A stretch of 64,000 bases of DNA, from NCBI RefSeq assembly GCF_000418555.1, contig NZ_ATKM01000019.1, positions 619,889 to 683,888 on the forward strand. The letters are read 5' to 3'. The stretch is from Pseudomonas sp. P818 (lineage in GTDB: Bacteria > Pseudomonadota > Gammaproteobacteria > Pseudomonadales > Pseudomonadaceae). Position 1 is the stretch's first letter, and each line of letters begins with the position of its first letter. The notes below the pieces were generated by a model. The model saw only the letters and a list, made by a program, of their open reading frames with translations. It made no database searches and had not been told where the DNA came from. Shown piece by piece: positions 7,339 to 15,059 of this stretch. The translations under genes were made by a program, and so were the position numbers.

Positions 7339-8211
7339 ATGAGCGACTCCCCCTACATCTTCGATATCTCCGGCGCCGCCAACTTCGAGCAACTGGTGAT
7401 CGAGAACTCCTTCCACAAACCGGTACTGGTGGATTTCTGGGCCGAATGGTGCGCGCCGTGCAAGGCACTGATGCCAATGCTGGCGAAGATCACCGAGGAA
7501 TATGCCGGTGAGCTGCTGCTGGCCAAGGTCAACTGCGACATCGAGCAGGACATCGTCATGCGCTTCGGCATTCGCAGCCTGCCCACCGTCGTACTGTTCA
7601 AGGACGGCCAGCCGGTGGATGGCTTCGCCGGCGCCCAACCGGAAGCGGCGATCCGCGAGATGCTCAAGCCTCACGTTGCCGAACCGGCTCCGGCTGCTGC
7701 CGACCCGATGGAAAGCGCGCAGGCACTGTTCGCCGAAGGACGCTTTGCCGAAACCGAAGCGCTGCTCAAGCAGGTGCTGACCGAGGACAACGAAAACGGC
7801 GCGGCGCTGATTCTCTACGCGCGCTGCCTGGCCGAACGCGGGGAGCTGGGCGAGGCCGAAGTGGTACTCGACGCCGTGAAGGGCGACGAACACAAGCAGG
7901 CACTGGCTGGCGCCAAGGCACAGCTGACCTTCCTGCGCCAGGCCGCCGACCTGCCTGACGCGGCCACGCTGAAAAGCCGCCTGGCGCAAAACGCCGAGGA
8001 TGACGAGGCGGTCTATCAGCTGGCGGTGCAACAGCTGGCGCGCCAGCAGTACGAAGCCGCACTGGAGGGTCTGCTCAAGCTGTTCGTGCGCAATCGCAGC
8101 TATGGCGACGGCCTGCCGCACAAGACCCTGCTGCAGGTGTTCGATCTGCTTGGCGGCGACCACCCCCTGGTCACCAGCTACCGGCGCAAGCTGTATCAGG
8201 CGATCTATTAA
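7339..8211 (+). CDS. Thioredoxin-domain TPR protein, YbbN/CnoX type
   Basis: The 290-residue protein has an N-terminal thioredoxin fold (about 8-112) with a WAEWCAPCKALMPML active site and RFGIRSLPTVVLFKDGQPV cis-proline loop. A C-terminal alpha-helical TPR region follows (about 125-290). This is the architecture of YbbN/CnoX, a redox-linked holdase that hands clients to GroEL or DnaK. Unlike E. coli CnoX, which has an incomplete active site, this one keeps both cysteines (CAPC) and could be redox active. No signal peptide, so it is cytoplasmic. Confidence 0.88.
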   Translation: MSDSPYIFDISGAANFEQLVIENSFHKPVLVDFWAEWCAPCKALMPMLAKITEEYAGELLLAKVNCDIEQDIVMRFGIRSLPTVVLFKDGQPVDGFAGAQPEAAIREMLKPHVAEPAPAAADPMESAQALFAEGRFAETEALLKQVLTEDNENGAALILYARCLAERGELGEAEVVLDAVKGDEHKQALAGAKAQLTFLRQAADLPDAATLKSRLAQNAEDDEAVYQLAVQQLARQQYEAALEGLLKLFVRNRSYGDGLPHKTLLQVFDLLGGDHPLVTSYRRKLYQAIY

Positions 8212-8281
8212 AAGCGGCTGCAAGCTCCAGGCGGCAGTCCACAGGTAAAACGCTCTTGGCCTGAAGCCTGTCGCCCGCGGC

Positions 8282-8632
8282 CTATGGCTGCTCTTGCCAG
8301 TGATAGATCGGCGCATCTGCGCCGGTTTCCATGCGAATCTGCGCGCAGTGGCGCAGACGCACCAGCAGGCGCTTGCCCGCAGCCTCACCACCGGCCAAAG
8401 CGGCCAGTTGCGCCAGCAATCGCGGACCTTCGACCTGCCCCGCATCGCGCACCAGTTGCAAGGCGGTCTGCCACAGGGCTTCGCCCGCATCGGCCGCGGG
8501 AGCAGCAGCAGGCGCTGGCACGCTGGCCGGCGCAAGCACCGCATGCTGCGCCAGTTGCGCCCAGTCTCCGGCATCCAGTTCCAGTGTCAGGTCTACCGGC
8601 CAATCACCGATTCGCCCACGAATTCGCACCAT
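8282..8632 (-). CDS. Hypothetical protein, conserved position in Pseudomonas
   Basis: The ATG at 8632 gives a 116-residue protein beginning MVRIRGRIGDWPVDLTLELD. It contains an Ala/Pro-rich linker (about 34-50) and an amphipathic helical part with LWQTALQLVRDAG and LLAQLAALAG, then LLVRLRHCAQIRMETG near the end. No recognised domain. It lies between the thioredoxin gene and the zinc operon, on the opposite strand, a position that as I recall holds a hypothetical gene (PA4062) in PAO1. Function unknown. Confidence 0.6.
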   Translation of the reverse strand: MVRIRGRIGDWPVDLTLELDAGDWAQLAQHAVLAPASVPAPAAAPAADAGEALWQTALQLVRDAGQVEGPRLLAQLAALAGGEAAGKRLLVRLRHCAQIRMETGADAPIYHWQEQP

Positions 8633-8700
8633 GTTCAGCCTCCAGTCAGGAATTCGCATGCTCCCACGGCAGCGGCGGGCTGGCCAGCTCGTCACAAAAG

Positions 8701-8717
8701 TTGTTATAACGTAACAA
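8701..8717 (+). promoter_or_regulatory. Zur-box-like palindrome
   Basis: TTGTTATAACGTAACAA is a near-perfect palindrome matching the Zur consensus core GTTATA-N-TATAAC in most positions. It lies 28 bases upstream of the zinc-operon start at 8746, a position suited to repression. As I recall, the orthologous P. aeruginosa operon (PA4063-PA4066) is induced by zinc limitation under Zur, which agrees with this reading. Confidence 0.7.
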
Positions 8718-8745
8718 CCAAACCGTACTCATGCTGGAGACCACC

Positions 8746-9318
8746 ATGCGCCACCTGCTGCTCGCCCTGCCCTTCGCCCTGTTGCCACTGGTCGCCGCCC
8801 AGGGCCACGAGCATGGCCATGATCACGACCATGAACACTCCCACGACAGCCTGGGCGCCCATGAGCATGGCGTCGCTAGTCTCAACGCAGCGCTGGATGG
8901 CAATCTGCTGGAGCTGCAGCTGGAAAGCCCGGCGATGAACCTGGTCGGTTTCGAGCATGCTGCCAAGAGCGATGCCGACAAGGCCAAGGTCGCGGCGGCC
9001 AAGCGTGAGCTGGAGCAGCCCATCACGTTGTTCGCGCTCAACAGCGGTGACTGCAAGAGCACCGAGGTGGAACTGGAAAGCCCACTGTTCGGCGACGCCG
9101 ATCACGATCACGACCATCATGCTCACGAAGGCGAACACAGCGACATCCATGCGCATTATCGCTTCGAATGCGCCAAGGCCAACGAATTGAAACAGTTGGA
9201 TCTCGCCGAACTGTTCAAACGCTTCCCCGCCACCGAGAAGATTCAGGTACAACTGATCGGCCCGAACGGCCAGCAGGGTGTGGAGCTGACACCGGCGCAG
9301 CCACGCCTGAGCTTCTGA
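8746..9318 (+). CDS. His-rich periplasmic protein, DUF2796/ZrgA-like zinc-binding protein
   Basis: From the ATG at 8746 (GGAGA five bases upstream) the product is 190 residues. A signal peptide MRHLLLALPFALLPLVAAQG is followed by an HEHGHDHDHEHSHDSLGAHEHG tract that is an obvious metal ligand; a second His/Asp cluster, DADHDHDHHAHEG, lies near residues 119-131. Between and after these are conserved DUF2796-type segments. The role is probably to bind zinc in the periplasm and pass it to the ABC permease encoded next. A Zur-like operator lies directly upstream. Confidence 0.82.
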   Translation: MRHLLLALPFALLPLVAAQGHEHGHDHDHEHSHDSLGAHEHGVASLNAALDGNLLELQLESPAMNLVGFEHAAKSDADKAKVAAAKRELEQPITLFALNSGDCKSTEVELESPLFGDADHDHDHHAHEGEHSDIHAHYRFECAKANELKQLDLAELFKRFPATEKIQVQLIGPNGQQGVELTPAQPRLSF

Positions 9319-9335
9319 CCTGCTACGCCCCGCTG

Positions 9336-9360
9336 CGGGAGCGAACGACATTCGCTCCCG
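9336..9360. other. Intergenic stem-loop inside the zinc operon
   Basis: CGGGAGCGAA and TTCGCTCCCG form a perfect 10-base stem around a CGACA loop, 18 bases after the stop of the His-rich protein gene. No T run follows (GTATGAG). It may be a single REP-type palindrome or an mRNA-stabilising hairpin that favours expression of the first gene over the ABC genes. Confidence 0.6.
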
Positions 9361-9392
9361 TATGAGCGCACTTCTCCAACACGCAGCAGACA

Positions 9393-10100
9393 ATGACCGA
9401 ACCTCTGATCGAACTCGCCAATCTCGGCTTCGCCTGGCCCGGCCAGGCACAGTTGCTGGATATCCCCTCCTTCACCCTGGCCCGCGGTGAAACCCTCTTT
9501 CTGAAAGGCCCCAGCGGCAGCGGCAAGACCACCCTGCTCGGCCTGCTCGGCGGCGTACAAAGGGCACAAAGCGGCCATATCCGCCTGCTCGGTCAGGACC
9601 TGAGCCAGCTCTCGGCCGGTGCCCGCGACCGTTTCCGTGTCGATCACACCGGTTACATCTTCCAGCAGTTCAACCTGCTGCCATTTCTTTCGGTGCGCGA
9701 GAACGTCGAACTGCCCTGCCGCTTCTCGCGCCTGCGTGCCGAACGTGCACGCCAGCGCCATGGCAGCATCGATGCCGCGGCCGCCGCGCTGCTCGACCAT
9801 CTGGGGCTGCGCGCCGACCTGCTCGGCCGCCGCGCCGACGAGCTGTCCATCGGCCAACAGCAACGCGTCGCCGCCGCCCGGGCGCTGATCGGCCAACCGG
9901 AACTGGTGATCGCCGACGAGCCAACCTCGGCACTGGACTTCGACGCCCGCGAGGCCTTCCTGCAATTGCTTTTCGCCGAATGCCGCGCCGCCGGCGCCAG
10001 CCTGCTGTTCGTCAGCCACGACCAGAGCCTGGCCTCACTGTTCGACCGCAGCCTGTCGCTGAGCGAACTGAACCGCGCCGCCAAGCCCGTCGAGGTCTGA
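9393..10100 (+). CDS. ABC transporter ATP-binding protein (LolD/MacB-like), zinc operon
   Basis: A 235-residue ATPase with Walker A GPSGSGKTTLL (about 39-49), a Q-loop FQQFNLLPFLS near 90, signature ELSIGQQQRVAAARAL near 150, Walker B LVIADEPTSALD near 170 and the switch His in FVSHD near 208. The signature reads LSIGQ rather than LSGGQ. The family pairs with FtsX-like permeases, as here (next gene 1 base away). In P. aeruginosa the equivalent cluster is linked to zinc acquisition. Confidence 0.88.
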   Translation: MTEPLIELANLGFAWPGQAQLLDIPSFTLARGETLFLKGPSGSGKTTLLGLLGGVQRAQSGHIRLLGQDLSQLSAGARDRFRVDHTGYIFQQFNLLPFLSVRENVELPCRFSRLRAERARQRHGSIDAAAAALLDHLGLRADLLGRRADELSIGQQQRVAAARALIGQPELVIADEPTSALDFDAREAFLQLLFAECRAAGASLLFVSHDQSLASLFDRSLSLSELNRAAKPVEV

Positions 10101-10101
10101 G

Positions 10102-11367
10102 ATGCATCTTCTGCGTATAGCCCTGGCCAGCCTGGCCAATCGTCGTTTCACCGCCTTGCTCACCGTGTTCGCCATCGCCCTGTCCGTGTGCCTGCTGCTG
10201 GCCGTGGAGCGTGTGCGTACCGAGGCCCGCGCCAGCTTCGCCAACACCATCAGCGGCACTGACCTGATCGTCGGCGCGCGCTCGGGCAGCGTGAACCTGC
10301 TGCTGTACTCGGTGTTCCGCATCGGTAACGCCACCAACAATATCCGCTGGGACAGCTTCGAGCGCTTCGCCAATCACCGTCAGGTCAAATGGGCCATCCC
10401 CATTTCCCTGGGCGACTCGCACCGTGGCTATCGGGTGATGGGCACCAGCAGCGCCTATTTCGAGCACTACCGCTATGCTCGCAGCCAGGCGCTGAAGCTG
10501 GCTCAAGGCCGCGAGTTTGCCGACGATCCCTTCGAAGTCGTGCTCGGTGCGGAGGTGGCGCAGGCACTGGGCTACGGCCTGGGCGAGGAGATCGTCCTGG
10601 CGCACGGGGTCGCCACCATCAGCCTGGTCAAGCACGACGACAAACCCTTCACCGTGGTCGGCATCCTCGAACGCACCGGCACGCCGGTAGACCGCACCCT
10701 GCACATCTCCCTGGCCGGCATGGAGGCGCTGCACGTCGACTGGCAGAACGGCATGCCGGCCCGCGGGGATGCACGAGTCAGCGCTGATCAGGCGCGCGCC
10801 ATGGACCTGCAACCCAAGCAGATCACCGCCTTCATGCTTGGCCTCAACAGCAAGATCGCCACCTTCAGCCTGCAACGCGAGATCAACGAGTTCCGTGGTG
10901 AGCCGTTGCTGGCGATTCTGCCTGGCGTAGCGCTGCAGGAGCTGTGGAGCCTGATGGGCACGGCCGAGCAGGCGCTGTTCGTGGTCTCGCTGTTCGTCGT
11001 GCTCACCGGCCTGATCGGCATGCTCACGGCGATTCTCACCAGCCTCAACGAACGGCGCCGGGAAATGGCCATTCTGCGTTCGGTGGGTGCACGGCCCTGG
11101 CACATCGCCAGTCTGCTGGTGCTGGAGGCCTTTACCCTGGCATTGGCCGGCGTCGCCTTCGGTGTCGCGCTGCTTTATCTGGGCATCGCCGGCAGTCAGG
11201 GCTACGTGCAGGCCAACTACGGCCTGTACCTGGCACTCAGTGCACCGTCGAGCTACGAGTGGAAACTGCTGGGCAGCATTCTCGCCGCGGCCGTGGCGAT
11301 GGGCAGCGTACCGGCCTGGCGGGCCTATCGGCAGTCACTGGCCGATGGGCTGTCGATCAGGCTCTGA
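10102..11367 (+). CDS. ABC transporter permease, FtsX/MacB family, zinc operon
   Basis: The 421-residue protein has the layout of the FtsX family. It starts with an N-terminal membrane helix after LASLANRRFTALLTVFAIALSVCLLL, then a large periplasmic domain (about 45-280). Three helices lie at the C-terminus, with the conserved NERRREMAILRSVGARPWHIASLL cytoplasmic motif near 315-340. It starts one base after the ATPase stop. Its stop codon coincides with the left end of a 200-base inverted-repeat element, which separates it from the DUF3299 gene. Confidence 0.87.
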   Translation: MHLLRIALASLANRRFTALLTVFAIALSVCLLLAVERVRTEARASFANTISGTDLIVGARSGSVNLLLYSVFRIGNATNNIRWDSFERFANHRQVKWAIPISLGDSHRGYRVMGTSSAYFEHYRYARSQALKLAQGREFADDPFEVVLGAEVAQALGYGLGEEIVLAHGVATISLVKHDDKPFTVVGILERTGTPVDRTLHISLAGMEALHVDWQNGMPARGDARVSADQARAMDLQPKQITAFMLGLNSKIATFSLQREINEFRGEPLLAILPGVALQELWSLMGTAEQALFVVSLFVVLTGLIGMLTAILTSLNERRREMAILRSVGARPWHIASLLVLEAFTLALAGVAFGVALLYLGIAGSQGYVQANYGLYLALSAPSSYEWKLLGSILAAAVAMGSVPAWRAYRQSLADGLSIRL

Positions 11368-11569
11368 GAGCCTGTTCGCGATCTGCTGCGCGTCGGCGCT
11401 ACTGCGTTAAAAACAAGCTCGGAAAGCCGCTCGCGGCTAACGCACCTCAGGTGCGGCCCCGAAGGGGCGAGCGGAGCGAGTAATGCTCATGTACAAAAGT
11501 ACACTCCGCTCCCTCCCTTGTTTTTGCCTTGTATCGCTCTAGCTCGCAAGATCGTGAACAAGGCTCTGA
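11367..11569. mobile_element. MITE-like inverted-repeat element, copy 1
   Basis: The region is bounded by imperfect inverted ends: left GAGAGCCTGTTCGCGATCT, right (reverse complement) CAGAGCCTTGTTCACGATCT. Inside are CTGCGTTAAAAACAAGCTC, a GCGAGCGGAGCGAG stretch, AATGCTCATGTACAAAAGTA and TTGTTTTTGCCTTG. The same core words appear in the element at 26091-26232, whose ends are different. No ORF of note is present, so it would be a non-autonomous miniature element or a large palindromic repeat. Confidence 0.6.
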
Positions 11570-11627
11570 GGGAAAGTTGAGAGCGCCTGTCGTACACTGC
11601 ACGGGCGCTTTTACCAAGAGGTTACTC

Positions 11628-12149
11628 ATGCCCCGCACCCTGCTCGCCACCCTGCTGCTGACCCTGGCACTGCCACTGGCTGCCGCGGATGTGCGCGAAA
11701 TCACCTGGTCCGATCTGATCCCGCCGGATGCGCCGCCGCAGGTCGTCGACCCGACGCCAATTCATGACCTTTCGCAACTGGCCGATGCACTGTCCGAAGC
11801 CGGCCCGGCAGCCATGCAACAGTCTCCGGCCGCACCAGTGGTCAAGGAGCTCAACGGCCAGGCCGTGAAGTTGCCCGGTTATATCGTGCCATTGGACGTG
11901 ACCGACGAAGGCCGTGTGGTGGAATTCCTGCTGGTGCCCTACTTCGGCGCCTGCATTCACGTACCGCCACCGCCCTCGAACCAGATCGTCCACGTCACCA
12001 GCGAGCTGGGCGTGCTGCTCGATGCGCTTTACCAGCCATTCTGGGTGGAAGGCCCGCTCAAGGTCGAACACGTCAGCAGCGAGCTGGCGGAGGTCGGTTA
12101 CCAGATGGAAGCGGACAAGATCTACGCTTACGAACTGCCCGATAGCTGA
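11628..12149 (+). CDS. DUF3299 periplasmic protein, zinc operon
   Basis: From the ATG at 11628 the product is 173 residues: signal peptide MPRTLLATLLLTLALPLAAA, then EITWSDLIPPDAPP. The DUF3299 core follows: LNGQAVKLPGYIVPLD near 85-100, and VVEFLLVPYFGACIHVPPPPSNQIVHV near 108-134, with a conserved Cys-Ile-His in a loop that could hold a metal. A longer in-frame start lies within repeat DNA and is rejected. It corresponds in position to PAO1 PA4066, the last gene of the Zur-linked cluster; here a MITE-like insert separates it from the permease. Confidence 0.8.
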   Translation: MPRTLLATLLLTLALPLAAADVREITWSDLIPPDAPPQVVDPTPIHDLSQLADALSEAGPAAMQQSPAAPVVKELNGQAVKLPGYIVPLDVTDEGRVVEFLLVPYFGACIHVPPPPSNQIVHVTSELGVLLDALYQPFWVEGPLKVEHVSSELAEVGYQMEADKIYAYELPDS

Positions 12150-12176
12150 CCCCTGCCGGGGCATTCGTAGGTGTGG

Positions 12177-12230
12177 CTGTAGGAGCGGCTTCAGCCGCGA
12201 AAAGATTCGCGGATAAATCCGCTCCTACAG
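12177..12230. repeat. REP doublet
   Basis: CTGTAGGAGCGG and CCGCTCCTACAG bracket a 54-base unit that contains two nested palindromes, GCGGCTTCAGCCGC and CGCGGATAAATCCG. The TGTAGGAGCGG-type word is the hallmark of the common REP family in pseudomonads. It sits between the DUF3299 stop and the terminator. Confidence 0.85.
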
Positions 12231-12238
12231 AGATACGC

Positions 12239-12283
12239 CACCAAGTAAAAAGCCAGACACTAGGTCTGGCTTTTTACTTGGTG
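12239..12283. terminator. Bidirectional Rho-independent terminator
   Basis: A 20-base perfect inverted repeat (12239-12258 with 12264-12283) surrounds a five-base ACTAG loop. The A-rich and T-rich arms (AAAAAGCC/GGCTTTTT) make it a terminator on both strands, serving the zinc operon and the convergent TonB locus. Confidence 0.93.
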
Positions 12284-12305
12284 CGTACGGCGCACCGAGA
12301 ACGAC

Positions 12306-13403
12306 TCAACTGCGACTGGCTACCCGATTTTCTCGTTCGAAACGCAGCTCGCTTTCCGCCCACTGCCGCCACGAACGCACCTTGGCGCGCTCGGCACCGC
12401 CACGTTCGGCACGCGCCAGCGCATCCAGGCCGGCCTGCCAGCGCGACTGCTCCAGCTCCAGCTGCGCGACATAAAGCCAATGCTTGCCATTGCCGCTACG
12501 CTCAGCCAGCGGGCGCAATACGCGCACCGCAGCAACACGATCACGCGCCTGCCACCAGAACAGTCCCAGGCGCTCCTGACGGGCAGCGGTGTTGGCCAGC
12601 AGTCCGCTGTCGAGCATGCCGGCCAGCAGCTTGGCGCCCTGCCAGGGCTGATCGGCGGCGCCAGCGAGCAGGACCAGGTTGTCCAGCTCCGACTCGCTGA
12701 AACGCAGGCCCTTGCTATGTGCAGCGCGCAGGGTCGCCAGTGCCTTGTCGTTACTGCCAGCCATCTGCTGCAGGCCTGCCAGCTGGCGCCAGCCCTTGGC
12801 ATCGTTCGGTTGGCGGGCGAGCAACTGACGCTGCCAGCGCTCGGCCTGGGCATAGCGCTTGAGGTCGGCATTGGCCCCCACCAGGAACTGCAGCCAGATG
12901 TCATCGGCCTTGGGATTGGCCTGCACGTAGCGCTCGGCAAGCGGCAATGCCTTGGCCGGCTGGTTCATGCCCTGGTAAGCCTGCACCAGGATCTGCAGCA
13001 CCTCTTCGGAAGCCTTGCCCTGCTCGGGCGCCAGAAGTTCGACGACCTTGGCATAGCGGCGCTCGCCCAGGTTGAGCTTGGCCAGGTTGAGACGCTCGCC
13101 GGCCAGCATCTCCGCGTCCAGCTTGCCGCTGCGCACGGCCTTGTCCAGCCAGTCGATGGCCTGACCGCTATTGCCGGCCGACCAGGCAACATAGGCCTTG
13201 CTGCGCCAGACCAGCGCCTCTTCGAGACTGCCACTCTTGGCCTGGACCTCATCCAGCGCACGCCGTGCGGCGGCATAGTCACCCTTCTGCTGCGCGCTCT
13301 GCGCCGCATTCAGGGCCTTGAACACGGCCGGATCGACGGTCTGTTGGGCCATGCCGGGCACGGACGCGGCACTGAGCATAACGAGCAACAACCAACGGTA
13401 CAT
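12306..13403 (-). CDS. TPR-repeat periplasmic protein of the TonB2-type locus
   Basis: A 365-residue protein with an N-terminal signal peptide (MYRWLLLVMLSAASVPGMAQ) and tandem helix pairs through most of its length. TPR-like units are seen at ALNAAQSAQQKGDYAAARRA, GQAIDWLDKAV, ALPLAERYVQANPKADDIW, AQAERWQRQLLARQPNDAKG and LATLRAAHSKGLRF. Vibrio TonB2 clusters also encode a periplasmic TPR partner, so a role in assembling or regulating the TonB complex is inferred. It is the last gene of the operon, two bases after tonB. Confidence 0.75.
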   Translation of the reverse strand: MYRWLLLVMLSAASVPGMAQQTVDPAVFKALNAAQSAQQKGDYAAARRALDEVQAKSGSLEEALVWRSKAYVAWSAGNSGQAIDWLDKAVRSGKLDAEMLAGERLNLAKLNLGERRYAKVVELLAPEQGKASEEVLQILVQAYQGMNQPAKALPLAERYVQANPKADDIWLQFLVGANADLKRYAQAERWQRQLLARQPNDAKGWRQLAGLQQMAGSNDKALATLRAAHSKGLRFSESELDNLVLLAGAADQPWQGAKLLAGMLDSGLLANTAARQERLGLFWWQARDRVAAVRVLRPLAERSGNGKHWLYVAQLELEQSRWQAGLDALARAERGGAERAKVRSWRQWAESELRFERENRVASRS

Positions 13404-13405
13404 GG

Positions 13406-14089
13406 TCAGCTCCTTTCCAGACGGAAGTAGAGGGTCTTCACCGCTTCGCGGTCCACCGCCAGGCCGCCTTCGGTACGTGGCGCGAAGCGCCAGCGAGAGG
13501 CGGCACGACGAGCTTCGCGCTCGAAGACGTTACGCGGATTGGCCTCCAGCACGCGGATGTTCTCCACGTTACCGGAGCGATTGATGGTGAACGCCAGCTT
13601 GACGAAGCCTTCGATGCCGCGCTGCAGGGCGTAGCGCGGGTATTCCGGACGCACATCGTTGAGCGGCATGACTTCGCTCTCCATACCGCCCATCTGCCCA
13701 CCGGAATCGGCGGCCTCGCTCGGCGGCGTCGGCGTTGGCGCGCCAGGGGCGAGCCCAGACAGACTCGGCGCCGGCGCGCTGTTGACGGCGATACCGCTGG
13801 CCAGGCTCGGCAACTGGATGTCCAGCGCCGGCAGGTTGGCGCTGGGCGTCGCCGTCTGCGGGGTCGGCGGCGTGGGTGGCTGTGGCGTTTGCGGCTGCGG
13901 CGGTTGCGGTGCCTGCTGACGAGTACGGCTGGCCGTCTCGCTCGTATTGCCGTCCATGCGCACGAAGTTGGCCACGCTGACCGGATCCTGAGTCACCTTG
14001 GCGCTCGGCGGCGCGACCATGTACAGCATCAGGGCGAACAGGCCCAAAGCCATCAGACAGGCACCGAGAAAAGACAGCGGCAGGCGCAT
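13406..14089 (-). CDS. tonB: TonB family energy transducer
   Basis: The 227-residue protein has the standard TonB plan: a single N-terminal membrane helix (LSFLGACLMALGLFALMLYMV), a Pro/Gln/Thr-rich periplasmic spacer (about 60-85), and a C-terminal TonB domain (about 145-227) with RPEYPRYALQRGIEGFVKLAFTI, NIRVLEANPRNVFEREA and WRFAPR. It would carry energy from the ExbB/ExbD motor to outer membrane receptors. The start overlaps the exbD stop. Confidence 0.9.
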   Translation of the reverse strand: MRLPLSFLGACLMALGLFALMLYMVAPPSAKVTQDPVSVANFVRMDGNTSETASRTRQQAPQPPQPQTPQPPTPPTPQTATPSANLPALDIQLPSLASGIAVNSAPAPSLSGLAPGAPTPTPPSEAADSGGQMGGMESEVMPLNDVRPEYPRYALQRGIEGFVKLAFTINRSGNVENIRVLEANPRNVFEREARRAASRWRFAPRTEGGLAVDREAVKTLYFRLERS

Positions 14090-14499
14090 CAGTTGACTCC
14101 GCTACCGGCAGCCAGGGCGACATCCTGTACGCCGGCCAGGCGCGCCTGATCCATCACCTGAACGACCAGACCGGTACGCGCATCCTTGTCGGCCTGCACC
14201 ACCACGGCGCCCTCCGGCTGATCGACGCGCATGCGCTCGACATGGGCACGTACGCTGCGGATGTCCACCGACTGCTTGTCCATCCAGATCTGCCCGTCGG
14301 CGGTGACGGCGATGAGGATGTTGCCCTTGTCCTGCGGGTTGGCGGTTTCCGCCTGCGGGCGCTGCACTTCGACCCCGGACTCGCGAATGAACGAGCTGGT
14401 GACGATGAAGAAGATCAGCATGATGAAGACCACGTCGAGCATCGGCGTAAGGTCGATGCCGGTGTCTTCGTCCTGCTGGTGGTGACGACGCATTCTCAT
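14089..14499 (-). CDS. exbD: ExbD/TolR family biopolymer transport protein
   Basis: From ATG 14499 the product is 136 residues. A short cytoplasmic N-terminus (MRMRRHHQQDEDTG) leads into the membrane helix DLTPMLDVVFIMLIFFIVTS, whose Asp is the proton-carrying residue of the family, then a periplasmic domain ending in the VMDQARLAGVQDVALA motif. It forms a proton channel with the two ExbB-type proteins. A longer upstream frame lies inside exbB and is rejected. Confidence 0.92.
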   Translation of the reverse strand: MRMRRHHQQDEDTGIDLTPMLDVVFIMLIFFIVTSSFIRESGVEVQRPQAETANPQDKGNILIAVTADGQIWMDKQSVDIRSVRAHVERMRVDQPEGAVVVQADKDARTGLVVQVMDQARLAGVQDVALAAGSGVN

Positions 14500-14510
14500 G
14501 TTGGGCGATC

Positions 14511-15059
14511 TCAGTCGTGACGCAGCTGGTCGGCCAGCCGCTCGATGGCCTGGCTGGCTTCGCGTTCGAGGCGCGCCAGGCTGAACAATCCAGGAATGGC
14601 CAGGACCATGCCGGCCATGGTCGGCAGGGTCGCCTGCCATACGCCTGCGGCCATGCCGCGTGGGTTACCGGTGCCGTTGAGGGCAAGCACATCGAACACG
14701 GCGATCATGCCGAGCACGGTGCCGAGCAACCCCAGCAGCGGATACAGGGCCACCAGGGTCTTGCCCAGGCGCAGCGGCGCCGCCAGTTGCTGACGCGCCT
14801 GCGCCAGCCAGGCCAGACGCACGGCGCGCTGCCAGTTGCCGTTGTCGTCGGCCAGCACCTGTTGCCAGGCCTCGCGACGCTCCTGCACCCAGCGCGGGAA
14901 AACCCGGCGCATGTACCAGAAGCGCTCGAACACCAGGGTCCAGAACACCACGCAGAGCACCGCCAGCGCCCACATCACCACGCCGCCGGCGCCCATGAAG
15001 TCGAGCAGTGCATAGGCACTGTCGACCGCACGCAGCCAGAAGGCGAACAGATCAGTCAC
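14511..15059 (-). CDS. exbB: MotA/TolQ/ExbB proton channel protein (second ExbB)
   Basis: The 182-residue protein has three membrane segments: GAGGVVMWALAVLCVVFWTLVF near 22-43, LYPLLGLLGTVLGMIAVFDVL near 105-125 and LPTMAGMVLAIPGLFSL near 145-162. A cytoplasmic loop lies between the first two. This is the small ExbB2 type found in Vibrio TonB2 clusters. The start is a GTG that overlaps the previous gene by eight bases. Confidence 0.9.
   Translation of the reverse strand: MTDLFAFWLRAVDSAYALLDFMGAGGVVMWALAVLCVVFWTLVFERFWYMRRVFPRWVQERREAWQQVLADDNGNWQRAVRLAWLAQARQQLAAPLRLGKTLVALYPLLGLLGTVLGMIAVFDVLALNGTGNPRGMAAGVWQATLPTMAGMVLAIPGLFSLARLEREASQAIERLADQLRHD

Noticed and set aside
7141..8574. 477-codon minus-strand frame opposite the methyltransferase and thioredoxin genes
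   Set aside because: Shadow frame. The genuine minus-strand gene nearby is the separate 116-residue frame at 8282-8632.
14089..14640. Longer form of ExbD starting inside exbB
   Set aside because: ExbD proteins begin shortly before the membrane helix; ATG 14499 gives the family length and lies just past the exbB end.
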